From the NCBI GenBank assembly GCA_027924585.1, contig BSBM01000076.1, positions 4,416,501 through 4,480,500 on the forward strand: a stretch of DNA of 64,000 nt, in the 5' to 3' direction. Source of the DNA: Larix kaempferi (lineage: Eukaryota > Streptophyta > Pinopsida > Pinales > Pinaceae). Shown piece after piece: positions 12,669 to 22,480 of the stretch (its first letter is position 1; each line of letters starts with the position of its first letter). The position numbers were made by a program, and so were the translations under genes. Under the pieces are notes generated by a model. It was not told where the DNA came from, ran no database searches, and was given only the letters and a program-made list of their open reading frames with translations.

Positions 12669-13395
12669 CTACGTGGGGTCTGGTCTGATGGGAGGCTGAA
12701 GAATATGCGCTCGGAATCTGAGAGCCTCCTGTATGTAGAGAGCCAAACATCTCTGATCGGGGTACCTGAAAAACTCGACGAGAGTCCGAGAGTCTCTAAA
12801 CAAACAATGGAACCGTCCTCTGATCTCGTAGTAACTGGGGCATCTAAAAATGAAGTGCGCTTCGGTCTCCACCTCTTGTAGGTGACATGCTTGACAAATT
12901 CTATCTGGTCTATCAATCTGGTGGTTCGTCTCTACCCGAAGTCTATGAGAACCGACTCTGAACTGGCCTAGAGGGATGCGAAGAGCATGCATCCAGTGAC
13001 GAAACGTATATTGGGGTCGAACAATGAGCCCGTCTCTTAGCTCCAGGAAGTGCTCTGCATAAAAATCCATCTTTGGGCGTAACCCTCTCGGAGGATTGAC
13101 CTAGGTGACTTGGACGAACTGCCTGTAGATGTCTTCCTGCATAATCTTGTTCAGTTTTTGTCTAGTGGGTAAAAGGTGACCAGGAGCATCCAATGAATCG
13201 GAAAGGGGGGAGACGATCCACCTGAATACCCACTGCCTCTAGGAGATCTGAAACCCCTGTAAACCAACATCGGGCCCGACCCGAATGGGTAGAACGGGCA
13301 ATAGCCTCGGAAGAGCAGTATGCTAGGTAAGGGTATCGGTCTCTTCCCTCCACCGAGTCTGCAAAGCCCCAGACACAATGCAAGAATGAGATCAA
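12669..13395 (-). pseudogene. LINE ORF2 C-terminus with zinc-finger (zf-RVT-like)
   Basis: The translation contains DRICQACHLQEVETEAHFIF followed by RCPSYYEIRGRFH, a C-x2-C...H...C arrangement typical of the zinc-binding domain after plant LINE reverse transcriptases. The preceding stretch (13395-13070) reads FLHCVWGFADSVEGRDRYPY and similar, and belongs to the connecting region. At least two stops and a frame change separate it from the reverse transcriptase. The domain is thought to bind RNA or DNA during target-primed reverse transcription. Confidence 0.7.
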
Positions 13396-13422
13396 ACTGA
13401 AAACCGTCTCGAGCCTGAAGGG

Positions 13423-14652
13423 TTAAGCTCCGAACTCGACAAGGATGATGTGTTGAGATACTGTCTGTTTACATCTAATAATGCGGAGAAGAAGAAGGGT
13501 TTGGACTCTCTCAACTGAGGCCCAGTTTGACTCAAGTAAGGATGGCCCCCATATCTCCGAGCCATATAGAACAGTGGGACAGATCAAGGTGTCCATGAGG
13601 CTCATCTTGGACGAGATGTCCTGGAAGTGATGTCGGAAGCACTATCTCTCAAGAAGGGCTAATGATCCATAACCTTTGTTGATCTAAGGTTGAAGAGCAG
13701 GTCGCAAACTGAAGCGAGTGCCTGAGAATTGCACCCCCAAGTAAGTATAGGTGCTGGTGATCTCAATCTCCTTTCCTCTAAATAGGAAGTGAAGGTTTGA
13801 ATTTTTCTTCACTCCATTGAAGATCATAACCTTGGTTTTACCCAGGTTGACTGTCAACCGCTGAAGATCGCAAAACAGAGCTAAGGCATCCAGCTGCCTC
13901 TGTAATCCTTTTGGGGATGAGGAGAGGAGGACCACATCGTCAACAAAGAGAATAGATATCAAATCCTGGTGAAGAAGACAACCATCCGTGTCCAGGATAT
14001 GCTCGTGTAGAAATGCCTCCAACTCATCAATATAAATCCCAAACAGGGTGGGAGATAGTGGACATCCTTGTTTGACCCCAATAGTACTTCGAATGAAATC
14101 AGACATCCCATGGGTTGTGCGAAGACGACCGAGAACAAACTCATATAGGCGCATAATAGCTGTCAATAGGGTTGCAGAGATGCCAACATTTTTGAGTCTC
14201 TGGAATAGGGCTTCTCTACGAACAGAGTCAAAAGCTTTCTAAAAATCTACAAAGCAACAGTAGACCTTCAAAGAGCGGTGTCGGGCTTCCTCAATCACGG
14301 CGTGCAGAGTGAAGATGTGGTCAATGGTTTAGTGAGTCAGTCGGAAACCTGCTTGCCCCCTAGCCCTGAGGTGTCTCTGCTCAAGGTCACTGGAGAGCTT
14401 CCTATGGAGAATGGTAGCATACAACTTCGAGAATGTGTGGCCCACCATGATTGTTCTGTAGTTACTGGGATCTGAACTGGGACCTGATTTATGAATCGGA
14501 TGGATGATGTGATGTGACCATGCCGGTGGGAAACCCTCACGGACTACATGGTTAAAAAGATAAGCCAGGTATCCAACCAAAGCACGAAAACTGTGCTTAA
14601 AGAACTCTGCTTGGTATCCTTCCTCATCTGCTTCTTTGCTGCTATTCATCAC
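13423..14652 (-). pseudogene. LINE ORF2 reverse transcriptase
   Basis: The N-terminal fingers motif is at 14652-14330 (EGYQAEFFKHS, PIHKSG, YRTIMV, RARGQAGFR). The palm follows at 14330-13690, with a VYCCFVDF/KAFDSV-like block, GVKQGCPLSPTLFGIYIDEL and the catalytic box LFVDDVVLLSS (F-V-D-D in place of the usual F-A-D-D). A YLGVQFS block is near 13730. Frame breaks occur near 14329 (stop) and 14230 (stop inside the DF.KAFDS motif), and near 13690. The enzyme would copy the LINE RNA at a nicked genomic target. This copy is inactive. Confidence 0.85.
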
Positions 14653-14742
14653 CCAAAAGGCCTCTCTAATATCCCTGGTTGAGAATAAGCAACAGGAGGG
14701 GGGTGGAGAGGTAACCTAAATTTGGGCTTGTTCGGGAATATC

Positions 14743-16120
14743 TTAAAGATTGGAAGTGTAGGAAAACATAGATATAGGATCGAGGTCAGATGGAAGAGGG
14801 GAGCGTCGAGGAAGGATGGTGCGCCAGAAATGTTTAGGGGAATAAGAAAGGAGAGCGGACAGTTCCTGTCTTTTCTGAGAGACAAAGAGTCGTTTCTTGC
14901 GACAGAGGAGGCGACGATAAGAAGCTTTGAGGTATGAATAGGAGGGATGAGAGTGGGAAGCAGATCGAAGCTCTCGATGTAGAGTTTTGCAATCATCATC
15001 GTACCATTTGTTCATGGGACATGATCCAACTTTTGGGGAAATGGAAGTAGGGCGAGTGGAGTGGGGGAAGGATTTGAGTGCTGCTTCCCAAATGGTAGAA
15101 GAAAGACAGGTGTATTTAGTGGAAGCAGAGTCAAGCAAGGAGAACTGAGTCTCTGACGGGAGTATCTGGCTTAGGGTCGAGGAGAAGATGTTCGGGTCTC
15201 CTTCGTCAAAACGAAAGATGGTCCATGGTGGGCCCCGAGGGAGGGTATGAGGTGGGAGGGGGGGTTCAAGTTGGAGAGAGAAGGAAAGAAGTGCGTGGTC
15301 AGCAAGAGGGATGGGGGAGACTATGAGGTGACAAACAAAAGGGAGCAAGTTCTGATTGGTGAGGACATAATCAACTATGCTCGCACCCCCACCATGTGGC
15401 CGGCAGGTGAAGAAGCGAGAGTCCGAAAAATAGGGAAGACCATTTAGAATCAGCAGCTCCTGAGATTCCCCCAACTGCAATAGATGCTTACCATAAACTG
15501 TAGTGGGGCCCAAAGCATCTTCTGAAATTTGGTGAAGTCCAATTGAAGCTGGGTCAATCCCCTGGGTATAGAACACATTCTTTGACCGATCGTGGAGAGG
15601 GATCTGGAGGTTCCTAGTGCGATCATTGAAGTCACCTAGGAGGATGACTTCTCCATCAACAGAGCATTGAGTGATGTTGGTGTACAAGTCTATAAAGGGG
15701 TCCCCATTAGGGCCACTATGGATGGCAAATGGCGAGGAAGCTAGGGGAAAGTAACAAACTGCAATGTAGATGTCCCTTAGAGGAGAAACTCCAACGCCAA
15801 TCCTAATCCACATAAACCTGGCAAACTCATCTTCAGCTACCAAAGAAATCCCGTTCCGGAAGGAGTCCCTAGCCAAACAAGCAACTCCACCTGATCCTCT
15901 AACTCCTCCTGAGCTCCTCGTCTCCTGTCTGCAGACAGAGAACCAATGGTAACCTGTAATATTTGGGAGAGGCCGAACAAGGCTCGCATGTGTCTCGATC
16001 ACGAAGAGGATGTCTGCTGAATCAAGAGCATCATACAAGAGTCCTGGCGATGACCAGAAAGATCCATTGCCATTCCAACAGGGGATAGAGATGCCTGTAC
16101 CCTGTCGTCTCCCCAGACGG
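14743..16120 (-). pseudogene. LINE ORF2 endonuclease domain
   Basis: The longest open frame runs on the minus strand to 14743; its first Met is at 16038, but homology extends upstream to about 16120 (CWNGNGSF). It shows the apurinic-like endonuclease order: ILFVIETHAS, GGVACLAR, YIAVCYFP, VILLGDFNDRT, and later SIVDYVLTNQNLLPF and PLADHALLSFSL. The metal-binding residues E (in IET), D and N (in GDFND) and D-H (in ADHALL) are retained. The domain nicks target DNA to prime reverse transcription. Roughly the last 200 residues form the linker to the reverse transcriptase. The frame ends at a stop before the polymerase, so the ORF2 polyprotein is broken. Confidence 0.88.
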
Positions 16121-16395
16121 GCCCGTCATTGGAACCTCTAGTTCGGGGATGCCACCTAGGTGGGAAGGAGTCTCGAATAACTGCTCGAAGATTCCTGATA
16201 ACTGCCCATTTTCTTGCCTGTCGTGCTGCAATAACCTGTTCTCTGGAATGTTTGAGTTCCACAACTTGTGCTCTAGTGAGGTCCTCATCCAAGAAGAATC
16301 TCATAGATGAGTCCAATCCCAAATATTTTCCGAACCTGGGAAAGGAGGGATTCGTCCCATGGCAGGCCCTTCAATGTTGAATTTTAACGAGTCCA
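15999..16395 (-). pseudogene. LINE ORF1-like C-terminal end
   Basis: The minus-strand frame from a Met near 16394 reads SLKFNIEGPAMGRIPPF and then a basic, coiled-coil-prone segment (ARQARKWAVIRNLRAVIR). It overlaps the start of the endonuclease frame. Its position just ahead of ORF2 suggests the end of ORF1, or an in-frame linker upstream of the endonuclease. No zinc knuckle or RNA-binding motif is visible, so the assignment is by position only. Confidence 0.4.
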
Positions 16396-16420
16396 TAGAA
16401 GGTAAACTCGGTGTCATTTC

Positions 16421-16790
16421 ATGTTTAGAGAGTCTGAAAAGAACTAAAGAAGACTCCAAAGGTCCTTTTTCGTAACATTAGCCTCTTCGCCCGGAAAAGG
16501 GTAAAACAATGCGAGAGAGGACTCTTCCAGTCATGATTGGCTGGAGTATTCATTTTTCGTAAGTAGTGCCCCCTGGTCCGAAAAAAGGGTAAACTATCAC
16601 TAGGGAGACGATCATTCAAATACTTTTACAATCGTGAACACATCAAGTTCGCTTGGCGATCTTTTTGTATTTAGAGAGCTTGAAAAGAGCTTAAAGAGAG
16701 ACTCCGGGGGGTTCCTTGTTCGTAGGAGTTTCACGAGCCCGAAAAAGTGATAAACTATAACTCGGTGACTTATTCTCATCGATTTACGAG
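16421..16790 (-). repeat. Direct repeats in 3' region of element P
   Basis: A block of about 88 bp at 16421-16508 (TTTAGAGAG...GAAAA...GACTCC...CCCGGAAAAGGGTAAAAC) recurs at 16668-16757 with the same internal order, an offset of about 247 bp. The repeat lies between the integrase frame and the LINE boundary. It has no coding motifs, although one open frame runs through it by chance. Confidence 0.6.
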
Positions 16791-17085
16791 CACGAGAACT
16801 TACCTGCCACATAGACTCAAACTTACTTGCCCCCAGCTTATCGTGCCTTTGGTCGTACGTGAGGACCAAATCACCCTCATTAAAGACGCGGGGTTTGACT
16901 GACCTATCGTATTGTGCCGTGATGCGCTTCTTATGTGCCTTGTTGGCAAGAGCAGCATCGCGACGGTTCTCGTCAAGCTTTGCAAGGTAAGGGAAACGTT
17001 CTTCGTTGGTAGTGGTCTTCGGAAGAAGTTCGACTACGAGTTTGAGTGATGGAATCTCGCACTCTATTGGTAGGACTACCTCCAA
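16612..17085 (-). pseudogene. Element P integrase C-terminal region
   Basis: This frame begins LPIECEIPSLKLVVE, continues through a basic stretch (KAHKKRITAQYDRSVKPR) and FNEGDLVLTYDQR, and reaches KFESMW near 16805. It is the DNA-binding C-terminal part of plant gypsy integrases. The expected GP(Y/F) continuation after KFESMW is absent. Instead the minus strand reads CAG followed by GTAAGT at about 16799-16807, a consensus 5' splice donor, and the remainder of the frame runs through the direct repeats. No chromodomain is seen. Confidence 0.7.
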
Positions 17086-17097
17086 TCCGTAAACTAA

Positions 17098-18555
17098 CTA
17101 GAACGGTGTAAATCCGGTGGCAGTCTTAATGGAAGTCCGGTATGCCCATAGTGCGGAAAAGAGCATGTTGTGCCAGTTGGACTTATGCGTACCCACCATG
17201 CGTTGAATCATGGTTTTCAAGACCTTGTTGATGGCCTCTACTTGTCCATTGGACTGTGGGTAGTAAGGGGTTGAGTTCTCATGACGAAAACCCAATCTGG
17301 CGCTCAACTCATCGACCATATGGTTCTGAAAGTGAGATCCATGGTCGGTGACTATGGCTTGTGGAACTCCGAATCGTGAGATGACATGATTAAACATGAA
17401 GAGTGCGACGGTTTTGCCATCGCCAGTGTATGTAGGCATAGCCTCAACCCACTTTGTAAAGTAATCCACGGCTACTATGACGTAACCATGTCCCCTGGCC
17501 GAGGTAGGCTTACAGTGCATGAAGTCAATGCCCCATTTTGTAAAGGGGCCAACGACAATAACCGGGTGTAACGGGGCTGGATGGGTGCACTTTTTTGTTT
17601 GAAAATGCTGGCATGGGGGACATTTCTTAATGGCCTCATTGCAATCTTTAAAGATAGATGGCCAGTAATATCCTGCGCGTAGTATCTTTTGGGTTGTAGC
17701 CATCCCAGAGAGATGATCGCCACAAGCCCTAGAGTGACAGTCATTCAAGAGATGTTCAGCCGCCTCATGTGTCAAACAACGTCGAAGGATGGAATCCGTA
17801 CCACGACGATACGAGGTATCGTTAACGATCAAGTAGTACTTGGCGTGGTGGCGTAGACGACGACGGTCGTCACGAGACAGTTGGGGGCCAAAACGTTGGG
17901 TCTGGAGATATAAGGTAATATCCCCATACCACGGGTTAGATGTGCTGATGAGGAACAATGATTCGTCTGGAAGAGAATCATTGGGCTCAGATCCTAAATC
18001 AACACAGGGAAGATCGCAACTGAGCTCGACTAACACCAAAGATTTCTTAGACTTAGCTTTCTCGAAGAGGAGTTCAAACTCCTGAAGTATCACGATCCAG
18101 CGTGAATACTTGCCCCCAAGTACTGGACGTGTTAAGACGTGGTACATGGGGTTCGAGTCGGCGATGATGGTGGTGGTGCGGAGCAGTATGTAGTGACAGA
18201 ACTTTTGGATGGCAATGACTGCTGCGAGAGCGAGCTTCTCGACATGCGAATAACGAGTTTCGGAGTCAATAAGACCCTTACTGAGGTAGTAGATCACATG
18301 CTCCTGGGCGTTGTTGTCTTCCTGTACCAAGACCATGGCGATTGTGGTGGCAGAAGTAGCGAGGTAAAGGATATAGTCCTTGTAGTAATTGGGCGGTTGG
18401 AGCACAGGGGCATGCATAATGGCATGTTTCAGACTATCGAAGGATTGTTGCGCTTGATCGTTCCAAATGAACGGGACGTCCTTCTTGAGTAGTCTCATAT
18501 AACCCTGCGTCTTTTCCATGGAATTACAGACAAAACGCCAGTAGGGAAGTTGCAT
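17098..18555 (-). pseudogene. Element P RNase H and integrase core
   Basis: Residues about 1-190 form the RNase H part (DYILYLATSATTIAMVLVQE, YSHVEKLALAAV, IIADSNP). Then comes an H-H-C-C zinc-binding integrase N-terminus (CHSRACGDHLSG...CPPCQ). The catalytic core follows, with WGIDFMHC (first D), VTDHGSHFQN (second D) and SNGQVEAINK (catalytic E). This is a single open frame of 485 residues, the best preserved stretch of P. It should act in the virus-like particle and nucleus to insert cDNA. It ends at a stop just before the C-terminal region at 17085. The separate frame for the reverse transcriptase overlaps its start, indicating a frameshift near 18540. Confidence 0.9.
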
Positions 18556-19612
18556 TCCCTTGCAAGCTTTGAAGTTCCGTAACGTCAGTGGGAGGTGGGA
18601 AAACGACGATGGTTTCCACCTTCAAGGGATCAATGCGGATCCCATCTTTCGAGACAATGAAACCGAGGAGGCATCCAGACTCGACGCAAAAAATACGATT
18701 GTGAGGGTTTAGACGGATGTTATACCGTTTGCATCTGAGGAATACCGCCGTCAGATGATCAGTGTGGAAGTTGCGCTGCCGCCAATGAGCGGGGAGATTG
18801 TCGAGATAAGGTTCCACAAAGTCCTTCATGTCATGAAAAGCGTACGACATGGCCCACTGGAATGTGGCACCAGCATTTTTGAGACCAAAAGGGAGCTTGT
18901 GATAAGCAAACGTGCCCCAAGGGCAGATGAAAGCTGTCTTATGTTGATCAGCCGGGTGGATCTCAATCTGGTTGTAACCGGAAAAGCCATCCACGAACGA
19001 GAAGATGACACTTCCGGCGCAATTGCCTATGATCTGGTCGATGAAGGGAGTGGGATAGTTGTCCTTAGGACAAGCTTTGTTCAAATCCCAATAATCGACA
19101 CAGACGCGAATGGTGCCCTGCTTCTTAGCTACAGGGACGACATTTGAGACCCATTTTGTTAATGGAATAGGGTAAATGAAATCGGCCTTCAAGAGCTTTT
19201 CAATTTCTGCCTTAATTGCCGCAGTTTTTCGAAGGTGTACCAGTCGTAGCTTTTGCAAGACTGGTTTAGCATCAGGATAGGTTTGAATCTCGTGCGAAAC
19301 AATAGCAGGGTCTATCCCGGGCATTTCCTCATAGGTCCAAGCAAACACGTCTCGAAATTGCTTGAACAAGGCCGTGAAAGTAGTAATCTCTTCAGGGGAA
19401 CACTTCTGGCCTAAATGAATGGTAGGTTCGATGTTGGCCAAATTGCCCTCGGTGTCCGTATGACATGTGAGTATCGGGGACTGGGGGCAAGGGTAGACAT
19501 CCGGCGTAAAAATGGTGGTGATGGTATTCTCCACAGTATCCAATGGGGGAAGGAAAGACGATCGATGGTGGAGGTCTTCCCATGGAGGGTCATCCCCACT
19601 CATAATCTCCAT
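18524..19612 (-). pseudogene. Element P reverse transcriptase
   Basis: The frame of 362 residues includes a pre-polymerase segment (NIEPTIHLGQKCSPEEITTF, near residues 60-80), KPVLQKLRLVHL, WVSNVVPVAKKQGTIRVCVD, FSFVDGFSGYNQI, AYHKLPFGLKNAGATFQWAM and the catalytic box YLDNLPAH. The second aspartate of the usual YxDD is replaced by asparagine, so the polymerase is expected to be inactive even where the frame is open. It was part of a larger Pol polyprotein. A frameshift near 18540 separates it from RNase H and a stop near 19670 from the protease. Confidence 0.9.
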
Positions 19613-19669
19613 AATGGACTCGTTGGAATGAAAAGTCCGGAGTAGAGGATCGGGTAAGGACGACGTCCG

Positions 19670-20405
19670 CTATAGAGAACAGGATGTAGAGGCCATAGCT
19701 AAGTGGTCCTCTGGTGCTGACTGGATAGCCTCGTAAGTGAGTTCAGCAGGTGAAAGAGGCATAGTGTCTCCAATCAGGTGCATAGTGGCTTCGTCGGGTA
19801 TGAGCCATGGATCGGTGGAGTTGGGAAAAGAAGAGATCATGTTCACCGTGGCAACATGGCTAGGGGGATCCGAGGTTGGAAAAACACCCATAAGAGATGA
19901 ATCTTTTATGAGGCCTACTCCCACGCTCTCATATAGTTGCGAAGATTGCCCTAGTAACGGGACATTATCGCTGGGATGAGTAGCAGTGTCCGGTGTACAG
20001 AAGTCCAGTTGGTCGATAGTGACAATTCGTCCTTGGTGGGGGAATTGCACAATGTGGAAGACAGATGATGCGACCGCAGTCATGGCATAAAACCAATTAC
20101 GACCAAGTAAAAGGTTATAATCTAAAGGGGCGACGACCACATCCACGTTAATGGTTGCGGTCTTACCCCCAACTCTACTGCCAAGGCCTGTAATAGCCCA
20201 TGAGGTTGGAAACCACGACCATCGAATGCTTCCAAGGTGGTGGGAGAACGGTTTAACTCGGGAGAACCAATGGCTCTCCAACATGAAATCGACATGACCG
20301 AGATAGAGGCAGCTTCGTCCAAGATGGTACGATGGAATTTTTTCCCAGCGACGTTTGTGGCAACTTGAAATGCCAATTGGTGTGAAAGCCTCGATTTAAA
20401 GTACT
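19670..20405 (-). pseudogene. Element P protease (retropepsin) region
   Basis: The N-terminal part (20405-20290) reads LAFQVATNVAGKKFHR and then ILDEAASISVMS, the active-site strand in the D-E-x-A-S form found in several plant gypsy lineages rather than D-[ST]-G. After a frame change, the second half reads INVDVVVAPLDYNLLLGRNW (near 20150-20100), the typical retropepsin C-terminal strand. A long acidic linker leads to the reverse transcriptase, with a stop near 19672. LTR A4 is inserted immediately before the first strand, in the codons around 20405. Confidence 0.75.
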
Positions 20406-20879
20406 TGTTATCACACAACTTGTAGTTGTCCCTAATGGTATCCCATCCGGGATGGTAGAGGAGATGGACAACTAAAGAGGTGACCCAAGAGATGCCACGG
20501 TTCCCAATGCAAGTTGGGAGTCATGTCAGTCGAGGCACTCTTCACTTTAGATCAAGATGAGACAAGACCTAGGGGGATACCCTATAGCCAATCAAAGGTG
20601 ATTGGACCAAGACAAAGGTTTCTAGGGAAATGTGAAAGATGAGTTACGGAAACCAATGCAAGGTTAGGTGGACCTATAAGTTTAAGTATGGTTGAAAGAG
20701 ACTTAAAGAGTGACTAGTGTTTCAACTAATGAGTGATTTAGGCCACATAATGAAATAGGATGACAAGATCTAGTACCATGAAAAGACACATGTGGGACCC
20801 ACTTCCTTGGGGTATGGAAATGATTCAAATGGGACCCAAAAGGTGAAGTTAGGGGTGCAAATGGTACTAAGGGGTATGC

Positions 20880-21770
20880 TAGGAGTAGATCTATGGATCT
20901 AAGATTAAATTAGAGATACCCACATATGGGATCTAGCACTTGACACAACTCCCAAGGAGTGCGAATTGCCCAAGGTGGACTAGTGCCTTGAAATGGATGG
21001 GCAAATGGAGTCAAAAGTATATCAAATTGTAGATCGGGACACCTAGGATGCAAATCAAGTGGGCAACGCAAGATTTGATGGTTGGATCTCACTAGATCTA
21101 ATATTTCACTATGGGACTCAAGTGGACAACAATTCCCCAAAATGAGGAATGATATCCCCAAGGCAGAACTTCACAAAGTGAAACACTAGATATAGGTTTC
21201 AAGGTATGCTCTATCCAAAACAAGTGGGATCTCAAACACCCATTTTCTCAAAGTGGACAAACTCAAACCCCCAAGGAGTGCGACTTTGCCCAAGGAGGGA
21301 TAAAAGCATGGAAAAGTGTCTCAAATCAAAACCAAAGGCCACCAAAGTTTAGATCCAAGTGTTTTAGGCAAGTATGAATGTGGATCTTGAAAATCATGGG
21401 CATCCAATGGCTAAATCTCCATAGATCTGAGATTGAAAGTGCACCACCAAATTGACCCAAGTGGGGCACAACCCTCAAAATGAGGAATGGGGCCCACAAG
21501 GCAAATATCAATGGGGTGAAGCACTAGGGGTAGGTTATCAAGTGTGAGGATCATAAATCAAGTGGGATCTCACCTACCCATGTGTTGGATCTAACCCAAT
21601 TAGCTTTTCCCAAGGGGTGCGATTTGCTTCAAGAGGGTTACTTTGCCTTAGAAAGTGTGTCAAATGGAACCCAATCACCACCAAACTATAGATCCAAATT
21701 GCCGTGGATACTATAGAGGTGGGTTTTCAAAATCTTTCCAAAAGTCAAGCTAGATCCAAGTAGATCTAAG
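20880..21770 (-). repeat. Three tandem sub-repeats in LTR A4 U5
   Basis: There are three imperfect units of roughly 300 bp, each with a phrase like CAAGGAGTGCGA (near 20953, 21273 and 21613) followed by TTGCCCAAGG or a similar string, and a later TAGATC(G/C)-type string. A3 carries two units. Confidence 0.65.
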
Positions 21771-22339
21771 AAAAACAAAAATGAGGGTTTTAAATTTTAA
21801 GGGTTTGTGACCAATGAAGAAGAATGGATGGATGTAGGAACATACCTTGTAGAACTTACCTCAATTGCTTATGGCCACCTTGCAAATTGATAGCATTCTC
21901 CTATGTGTATATTCAAGAGTGAGATCCAAGAGCTCCAAGCCAAAACGTCCTCCAAGAATGCCAAATCGTCCTCCTCCTACAAGACAAGATCAGGTGAAAC
22001 AAGCCAAGTAAGATGATTATGAAAATGATGGAACGATGTAATAGAAAGCATCAACTATGTCACAAAGATACAATAATGATACTCCCTGTCACCAAAATCA
22101 ACCCAAGAGAGAATATGTGGATCCCTCCAACAATAACCCTCAAGAAATCGCCCTCCTCCCCACCAATTCGACTTTCCTGCAAGAAAACAAGATGTAGCTC
22201 CAAAACCCACAATGATACATAGAAGAGAAACAGTATACTCAAGATGCAAGAGAATCCACAAGACAAGAGAGATATGCTCCACAAAGAAGTGTTCTATTCC
22301 AATATTCAGAGCTCCAAAGGTGAGCTATACAATAGGGGG

Positions 22340-22480
22340 TCTCCTCCTTATATAGGATAATACAGACCAAAACCCTAGATCTCAAAACCACTTTACAAAA
22401 GATGAGTGGTTGAGATTAAAAGATCTCAATACATAATCAATGGCTAAGATGAATCATAACAACATAACACATGGATCACT
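22340..22480 (-). promoter_or_regulatory. LTR A4 core promoter block
   Basis: The minus-strand order is TCTTAGCCATTGATTATG, TTTTAATCTCAACCACTCAT, GATCTAGGGTTTTGGTCTG, then CCTATATAAGGAGGAGACC. The TATA sequence is the best preserved of the family. Confidence 0.65.

Larger units (their letters stand above)
12640..16395 (-). mobile_element. L1-type LINE (non-LTR retrotransposon), decayed
   Basis: The minus strand reads, in order: the C-terminal end of a first protein (about 16395-16130), an endonuclease domain (16120-15270), a reverse transcriptase (about 14660-13680), a thumb/connection region, and a C-terminal zinc-finger region (13000-12800). This is the plant L1 layout. Several stops and frameshifts interrupt it. 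No clear poly(A) tail or flanking duplication was found at the 3' end near 12640. A 20-bp phrase (TTTTGGGGTAAGCACATA-like) occurs twice, at about 12584 and 12622, just past that end. The 5' end abuts the 3' region of gypsy element P, and the 5' part of the first protein is missing. Confidence 0.85.
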
